A stretch of 64,000 bases of DNA. Origin: Microbacterium testaceum StLB037 (GTDB taxonomy: Bacteria; Actinomycetota; Actinomycetes; Actinomycetales; Microbacteriaceae). Made by a program: the position numbers and the translations under genes. The stretch covers positions 372,802-436,801 of the forward strand of contig NZ_FNJN01000004.1 in the NCBI RefSeq assembly GCF_900104345.1. Direction: 5' to 3'. The notes below the pieces were generated by a model. That model did not search any database and was not told the origin of the DNA. It saw nothing but the letters and a program-made list of their open reading frames with translations. This document shows, piece by piece, positions 59,341 to 64,000 of the stretch; the first letter of the stretch is position 1; each line of letters begins with the position of its first letter.

Positions 59341-60677
59341 TGGCGATCCTCACCCCCGAGGCCCCGACGGCCACGGCTGGAGACGAGTCTCCGCGTCACA
59401 CCTCGCGCACGTCGATTCCGCATCGCACGGGCGCCGTCGGGGAGCGACGCGATCTGCGGACGGTTCCCTTCGGCGACCGCTTCGACCTCATCGGCAGCGG
59501 GGCGGCGGCCGTCGCCGTCTCGACACTGATGTTCGGATGGCTCACCCCCATGACGGGTGTCGTCGGGTGGGTGGTGCTGTCGTTCATCGGCTTCCTCGGC
59601 ATCTACGCGGTCCTGACCGCGATGCGCGCCGACCGTCTCGCCATCAGCGAGCGGGTCATGACCGCGTTGTTCTACTCCGCGGGCGTGCTCCTGCTCGGGG
59701 CGCTGGCCTTCGTGGTGTTCTTCACCCTCGTGCGGGGCTCGTCGGCCCTGTTCCTCCTGAACTTCTTCACCGAGACGATGAAGCTCGCCGGTCCCCTCGA
59801 CCCGCTGACGATGGGCGGCATCGCGCACGCCATCGTCGGAACGCTCATCCAGATCAGCATCGCCCTGACGATCACGATCCCGCTCGGGGTGACCACGGCC
59901 GTCTTCCTGAACGAGATCGGCGGACGCTTCGCCCGCTTCGTGCGGACCATCTCGGATGCCATGACGGCTCTGCCCTCGATCGTCGCGGGACTGTTCGTCT
60001 ATGCCGCCGTCGTGACCCTCATCACGAATCAGCGCTCGGGGTTCGCGGCATCCCTCGCCATCAGCGTGATGATGCTCCCGATCATCATCCGGGCCTCCGA
60101 CGTGGTGCTGCGCCTGGTGCCCCACAACCTGCGCGAGGCGTCGTACGCGCTCGGCACGAGCCGGTGGCGCACGGTGTGGAGCGTCGTCCTGCCCACCTCG
60201 CGCTCCGGTCTCGTCACGGCCGTGATCCTCGGCACCGCCCGCGGAATCGGCGAGACCTCTCCGGTGCTGCTCACCTCGGGCGTCACCGCGGAGATGAACC
60301 TGAACCCCTTCTCGGGTCCGATGATCTCGCTCCCGCTACAGGTGTTCGACTTCGTGAAGTCCCCCGAGCCGAGCATGATCGCCCGCGGGTTCGGCGCCGC
60401 CGCCACCCTCGTGCTGCTCGTGCTGACCCTGTTCATCGTCGCCCGCCTCATCGGTGGACGAGGGCCCGGCCAACTCTCGGACCGTCAGCGCCGTGCCGCC
60501 TCCGCTGCGTCGGCTCGGGATCTTGTCCGCACCGAGGGGGAGTCCGCCGTCGCCGCTTCGCGTGCCGGGCAACGCACCATGCCGCCGGGCCGTCCGCCCA
60601 AGGACCTCGAGCGTCGCCTCTCGCTGCGCGCGCTCACCGCACGCTTCAACCGATCCACCGAGGAGAACCCGTCGTGA
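59340..60677 (+). CDS. pstA: phosphate ABC transporter permease PstA
   Basis: A 445-residue permease, longer than typical PstA (about 300). An N-terminal extension carries two extra hydrophobic helices (LIGSGAAAVAVSTLMFGWL; VVGWVVLSFIGFLGIYAVLTAM). The standard part has TISDAMTALPSIVAGLFVYAAV, REASYALGTSRWRTVWSVVLPTSRSGLVTAVILG, and GIGETSPVLLTSG. A basic, disordered C-terminus of about 70 residues (GQRTMPPGRPPKDLERRLSL) follows the last helix. ATG 59340 shares a base with the pstC stop. The PstS-like gene overlaps its end. Confidence 0.94.
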   Translation: MAILTPEAPTATAGDESPRHTSRTSIPHRTGAVGERRDLRTVPFGDRFDLIGSGAAAVAVSTLMFGWLTPMTGVVGWVVLSFIGFLGIYAVLTAMRADRLAISERVMTALFYSAGVLLLGALAFVVFFTLVRGSSALFLLNFFTETMKLAGPLDPLTMGGIAHAIVGTLIQISIALTITIPLGVTTAVFLNEIGGRFARFVRTISDAMTALPSIVAGLFVYAAVVTLITNQRSGFAASLAISVMMLPIIIRASDVVLRLVPHNLREASYALGTSRWRTVWSVVLPTSRSGLVTAVILGTARGIGETSPVLLTSGVTAEMNLNPFSGPMISLPLQVFDFVKSPEPSMIARGFGAAATLVLLVLTLFIVARLIGGRGPGQLSDRQRRAASAASARDLVRTEGESAVAASRAGQRTMPPGRPPKDLERRLSLRALTARFNRSTEENPS

Positions 60678-62284
60678 ATGTCCGTCCCCGCCTGGCCCGC
60701 TTCGCCGCGGTGCTCGCGGTCGTCTCCCTCGTCGCGCTGGCCCCGTCGCCCGCACAGGCCGACGGGTACGTGCCAATCTCCGGATCCGGCTCGACCTGGT
60801 CGCAGAACGCGCTCGATCAGTGGCGCAAGAACGTGGCCAGCAACTACGGCATGACGGTGAACTACTCGGGGACGGGGTCGAGTGCCGGGCGCACGGATTT
60901 CCGCAACAGCACCGTCGACTTCGCCATCAGTGAGATCCCCTTCCAGGACAACCCCGAGGACGGTTCCGCGCCGGAGACGACGTTCAGCGACGGGACCCCG
61001 CTGCAGGGGAAGTTCGCGTACATGCCGATCGTGGCGGGTGGCACCTCGCTGATGTACAACCTCAAGATCGGCGGCAAGCGCGTCACGAACCTGCGACTGT
61101 CTGGCGAGGTGATCGCCAAGATCTTCAGCGGTCAGATCGCCAAGTGGAACGACCCGGCGATCCAGTCCGACAACCCCGCCCTCGCGATGCCGGATAAGAC
61201 CATCACGCCGGTCTATCGTTCGGACGGCTCCGGGACGAGCGCGCAGTTCACCCTGTGGATGTCCAAGCAGTTCGGCAACATCTGGACGCAGGGCATGCGC
61301 TCGCAGTTCCCGCAGGTCAACGCCTCATTCAAGGGACAGAACGGCTCCTTGGGCGTGGCGGGCTACGTGAGCCAGGACTACGGCGAGGGGGCCATCACCT
61401 ACGTCGAGTACTCGTACGCGATGAAGTCCGGGTTCCCCGTCGTGAAGGTGCTCAACAAGGCCGGGTACTACGTCGAGCCGACATACCAGTCGGTCGCCGT
61501 GGCGCTGATGTCCGCCGCGATCAACCCCGACCTCACGCAGAACCTGGACGGCGTGTACAACAGCGGCGACCCTCGGGCGTATCCGATGTCGAGCTACTCG
61601 TACATGATCGTCCCCACCCAGACGAACAAGATCTTCACGGTCGAGAAGGGCAAGACCCTCAGTCGTTTCGCGAACTACATGCTGTGCGAGGGCCAGCAGC
61701 AGGCTTCCGCCCTCGGGTATTCCCCGTTGCCGATGAACCTCGTCCAGGCGGGTTCCGACGTCTTGAAGTCGATCCCCGGAACAGAGGGGCCGGTCGACTT
61801 CAACAAGTGCAACAACCCGACGTTCAAGCCGGGCGACTCCCCGGCGAACAATCAGCTCGCCGCCTCCGCTCCCAACCCTCCCGACTGCGACAAGAAGGGA
61901 TCCACGCAGTGCGTGGAGGGAACGGGCGGTGCCCAGGAAACCACACCGGCGACGGGCGCGGGCGGGGCCTCGGGTGGGGCCAACAGCGCTGCCGCGGCGG
62001 CGGGCGCCTCGGGTGGCGGCTCGGCCGGCGGGGCTGCGGCGGCCGCGGGTTCAGCCGCTGCCGGTGATGCGGCGGGCGCCCCCGTGTATGACGCGAACGG
62101 CGTGCTGGTCTCCGGGGGAGGGGCGGCCGTGAACGCAGCGGTGTCGTCGCCGTTCACGTTGGCGGATGACGGGTGGGGGACCCCGCAGTCCATCATGCTC
62201 GTCGCCGGGCTGCTCATGCTCGCGGCCATCCTCATCCCGCCCGTGATCATCCGACGATCCGGCGCGCGAACGAACCGTCGATGA
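60674..62284 (+). CDS. PstS-like phosphate-binding protein with membrane-anchored C-terminus
   Basis: A 536-residue exported protein. A Sec signal peptide (FAAVLAVVSLVALAPSPAQA) without a lipobox Cys precedes the PBP domain. Phosphate-binding motifs are GSGSTWSQNALDQW near the new N-terminus and RSDGSGTSAQFTLWMSKQF. After about residue 380 come a Cys-containing linker, an Ala/Gly/Ser-rich stretch (about 420-465), and one helix (PQSIMLVAGLLMLAAILIPPVII), ending in a basic tail (RRSGARTNRR). Usual PstS proteins are lipoproteins of about 350-380 residues, so the C-terminal anchoring is unusual. GTG 60674 overlaps the pstA stop. Confidence 0.9.
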   Translation: MNVRPRLARFAAVLAVVSLVALAPSPAQADGYVPISGSGSTWSQNALDQWRKNVASNYGMTVNYSGTGSSAGRTDFRNSTVDFAISEIPFQDNPEDGSAPETTFSDGTPLQGKFAYMPIVAGGTSLMYNLKIGGKRVTNLRLSGEVIAKIFSGQIAKWNDPAIQSDNPALAMPDKTITPVYRSDGSGTSAQFTLWMSKQFGNIWTQGMRSQFPQVNASFKGQNGSLGVAGYVSQDYGEGAITYVEYSYAMKSGFPVVKVLNKAGYYVEPTYQSVAVALMSAAINPDLTQNLDGVYNSGDPRAYPMSSYSYMIVPTQTNKIFTVEKGKTLSRFANYMLCEGQQQASALGYSPLPMNLVQAGSDVLKSIPGTEGPVDFNKCNNPTFKPGDSPANNQLAASAPNPPDCDKKGSTQCVEGTGGAQETTPATGAGGASGGANSAAAAAGASGGGSAGGAAAAAGSAAAGDAAGAPVYDANGVLVSGGGAAVNAAVSSPFTLADDGWGTPQSIMLVAGLLMLAAILIPPVIIRRSGARTNRR

Positions 62285-62295
62285 CCGAGCCGGCG

Positions 62296-62315
62296 TCCGC
62301 CGGAGCCGCGGCGGA
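62296..62315. other. hairpin downstream of the PstS-like gene
   Basis: 7-bp stem TCCGCCG / CGGCGGA, loop of six, no T-run. Too weak to call a firm terminator; it could attenuate transcription into the next gene. Confidence 0.4.
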
Positions 62316-62399
62316 AGCGTTCGCGCCTCGAGCCCGCCGCATCGGTACCTCGTTGGGGGCGCGTTCATGCCACCGTCACCTCCGCGCTTCTAGCTCATC

Positions 62400-62419
62400 G
62401 CGGGTGGAAAGTCACCCGC
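62400..62419 (+). promoter_or_regulatory. leader hairpin before the last gene
   Basis: GCGGGTG-GAAAGT-CACCCGC is a perfect 7-bp stem-loop. It is followed by TTTAAGGAATT, which contains the ribosome binding site (AAGGA) for GTG 62440. It could hold a leader structure rather than terminate. Confidence 0.4.
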
Positions 62420-62439
62420 AGAATTTAAGGAATTCACCT

Positions 62440-64000
62440 GTGTCTGACCCCCGCGAGCGCAGCGACGCCGAGGCCTCGACGACCCGGTCACGGACGCGCC
62501 GTCCGAGACGCGCGGGCCAGTCCGGTCGAGGCGTGCGTCGGGCGCTCGGCCCGCTCGCGGCGGGTCTGGTCGCGGGCGTCTCCATTTTCGCGCTGGTCTC
62601 GGGAGGCGTGGTGTCGGGCGGCCAGTCCGCCACCGCCGCAACCTCCTCCGCCGTGACGATCACGGCGAAGCAGCAGGACCCTCAGCTCGACACGGCCCCC
62701 CTGCCCGACCTCTCCGTCTCCGTCTCGCAGACCCGGGGCCTGGTCGCTCAGGGCATCCGTCTCGACTGGACCGGAGGCAAGAAGTCGACGGCGCCGTCGG
62801 CGGGGGGCAACGGTGGCGAGAACTTCCTCCAGGTGTTCATGTGCTGGGGCGACGATCCGCAGAACGCCCAGCGTCCCGATCGCACGACGTGTCAGTACGG
62901 AGGGGCGGGGAGCGTCGGGGCGACCCGCGACGCGTACCGCAACTATTCCTCGATGGACGAGGTGCCCGCGGCCGATGTGGAATTCACCGCCCCCGGCTCG
63001 ATCATCTATCCGCCCTACACGTCGATCCCGTTCATCGCTCGCGACGGGACCCGGGTCGACTCGATCACGCGCGACCCGAAGACCGGCGGCAAGACGATCA
63101 ACTCCGCCGTCGACGTCAACGCCAACCAGTTCTTCACCTCGTACACCACCAACGAGATCCCGTGGGTCGGTTCGGGAGACGACGGGAAGGGCTCCGTCAC
63201 CTTCGAGGTGCAGACGGCCGTCCAGTCGAACGGACTCGGATGCGGAAACCCGGTGACGACGTCCGGCGCCACCGTCGGAGCGTCGTGCTGGCTCGTCGTC
63301 CTCCCGCGCGGGACCTCGGATAACGGGTCGACGAACATCACCCAGTCGGGCCTCTTCGCCGACTCGTGGCAGCACGCGCTCTCGGTGAAGCTCGACTTCG
63401 CACCCGTCGGCGCCGGCTGCCCGATCGGACAGGCCGAGCGACAGGTCGCGGGCAGCGAGCTCGCGGCACTCGCGGTCGCTTCGTGGCAGCCCGCGGTCTG
63501 CAACCAGAAGAACGGTTCGGTCTACTCGCTCATCACGAGCGCCGAGTCGGACGCCCTGCTCTCTGCCGCCAAGAACGCGCAGGCGCCCCTCGCCCTGACG
63601 AGCTACGCGCTCACGACCGAGGGCAAGGACCCGCTGACGTACGCCCCCGTGGCCTTGAGCGGCGTGGCCATCTCGCTGGCGATCGACAGGCTTCCGAACC
63701 CCAACGACAAAACCGTCCCCCAGGAGTGGAAGGCCAAGGCGCGCACGCCATTCCGCGGCGTGAACCTCACCCCGCGTCTGCTGGCGAAGCTCCTCAGCTA
63801 CTCCTACCGCTCGTCGATTCCCACCGGGGCCGACCAGGGATATCTGACGGGGACGAACGAGTACAACATCACTCGCGATGAGGACTTCCTCGCGGTCAAC
63901 GATCCCGAGTGGAGGGCCCAGGACCTCCAGGGCGCCGCGATCGCCGACGTCATCGTTCCGCAGGGGCGGTCGGATGCCGCTCGCGCGGTGTGGAAGTACA
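62440..64000 (+). CDS. large secreted protein of the pst-like operon (3' end cut by window)
   Basis: The frame is open from GTG 62440 to the last base, more than 520 codons. AAGGA lies nine bases upstream. A very basic start (TRSRTRRPRRAGQSGRG) precedes a hydrophobic segment (ALGPLAAGLVAGVSIFALVSGG) and an Ala-rich cleavage region, so it is exported. The mature part is polar, with Cys pairs (FMCWGDDPQ/TTCQYGG; LGCGNPV/ASCWLVV; GAGCPIG/AVCNQK) suggesting disulfides, and later ISLAIDRLPNPND and TGTNEYNITRDEDFLAVNDPEW. No family recognised with confidence. An in-frame ATG at 62281 overlapping the PstS-like stop could add 53 residues. Confidence 0.75.
   Translation, partial: MSDPRERSDAEASTTRSRTRRPRRAGQSGRGVRRALGPLAAGLVAGVSIFALVSGGVVSGGQSATAATSSAVTITAKQQDPQLDTAPLPDLSVSVSQTRGLVAQGIRLDWTGGKKSTAPSAGGNGGENFLQVFMCWGDDPQNAQRPDRTTCQYGGAGSVGATRDAYRNYSSMDEVPAADVEFTAPGSIIYPPYTSIPFIARDGTRVDSITRDPKTGGKTINSAVDVNANQFFTSYTTNEIPWVGSGDDGKGSVTFEVQTAVQSNGLGCGNPVTTSGATVGASCWLVVLPRGTSDNGSTNITQSGLFADSWQHALSVKLDFAPVGAGCPIGQAERQVAGSELAALAVASWQPAVCNQKNGSVYSLITSAESDALLSAAKNAQAPLALTSYALTTEGKDPLTYAPVALSGVAISLAIDRLPNPNDKTVPQEWKAKARTPFRGVNLTPRLLAKLLSYSYRSSIPTGADQGYLTGTNEYNITRDEDFLAVNDPEWRAQDLQGAAIADVIVPQGRSDAARAVWKY

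Overview
The window is about 64 kb of very GC-rich chromosome from an actinobacterium, most likely a Microbacteriaceae member close to Microbacterium. This rests on several things: the C/G-ending codon bias, the DUF7882-type small protein, the actinobacterial -10 hexamers (TAGGCT/TAGCGT type) often placed 5-8 nt before GTG/ATG starts, and the paired HAIR and CIRCE heat-shock operators. No insertion sequence, phage, CRISPR array or ribosomal operon is visible. Genes are tightly packed and many starts overlap the previous stop (ATGA/GTGA). The assignment is inference from sequence style, not from a database search.

Layout. 1-13.5 kb holds mostly single genes: a cut TIGR01777-type epimerase, a PepSY membrane protein, a class A beta-lactamase-fold lipoprotein, two very acidic small proteins, an aldo/keto reductase, a SRPBCC protein, an SQR-like flavoprotein, an AraC regulator, a doubly regulated Hsp20, and Mn-catalase with a DUF2231 membrane protein. 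13.5-19.8 kb carries a type III polyketide synthase / methyltransferase / flavin monooxygenase operon facing a UbiA prenyltransferase, flanked by an SDR and a glycosyltransferase. This gene set matches the agqABCD type (prenylated alkyl-methoxyhydroquinones). 20-29.3 kb holds MarR, AraC, SulP/MerR, GNAT, and a GntR-controlled catabolic operon (alpha/beta hydrolase, APC permease, acetamidase/formamidase), followed by tRNA-Ser(GGA). 29.5-34.2 kb is a MoxR-DUF58-transglutaminase operon on the minus strand.

34.3-48.1 kb concerns carbohydrate metabolism. A ROK kinase and a ROK repressor lead into an ABC sugar importer (binding protein and two permeases, no ATPase) and a GH38 alpha-mannosidase. Next come the SRP RNA, a NudK-like GDP-mannose hydrolase divergent from a DeoR repressor, and pta-ackA. 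48.2-51.6 kb is a beta-phosphoglucomutase-like HAD protein with a GH65 phosphorylase. 51.9-55.5 kb is dnaX-recR; the DnaX linker carries six 15-bp tandem repeats.

55.8-64 kb looks like a phosphate and cell-envelope region: a YegP-like protein, a PASTA Ser/Thr kinase, PstC, PstA, a PstS-like protein with an atypical membrane-anchored C-terminus, and the start of a large secreted protein cut by the window end. GTTCACC motifs resembling Streptomyces PHO boxes lie upstream of both the YegP-like gene and pstC. Together with the anchored PstS and its secreted neighbour, this is the part of the window I find least explained by known systems.
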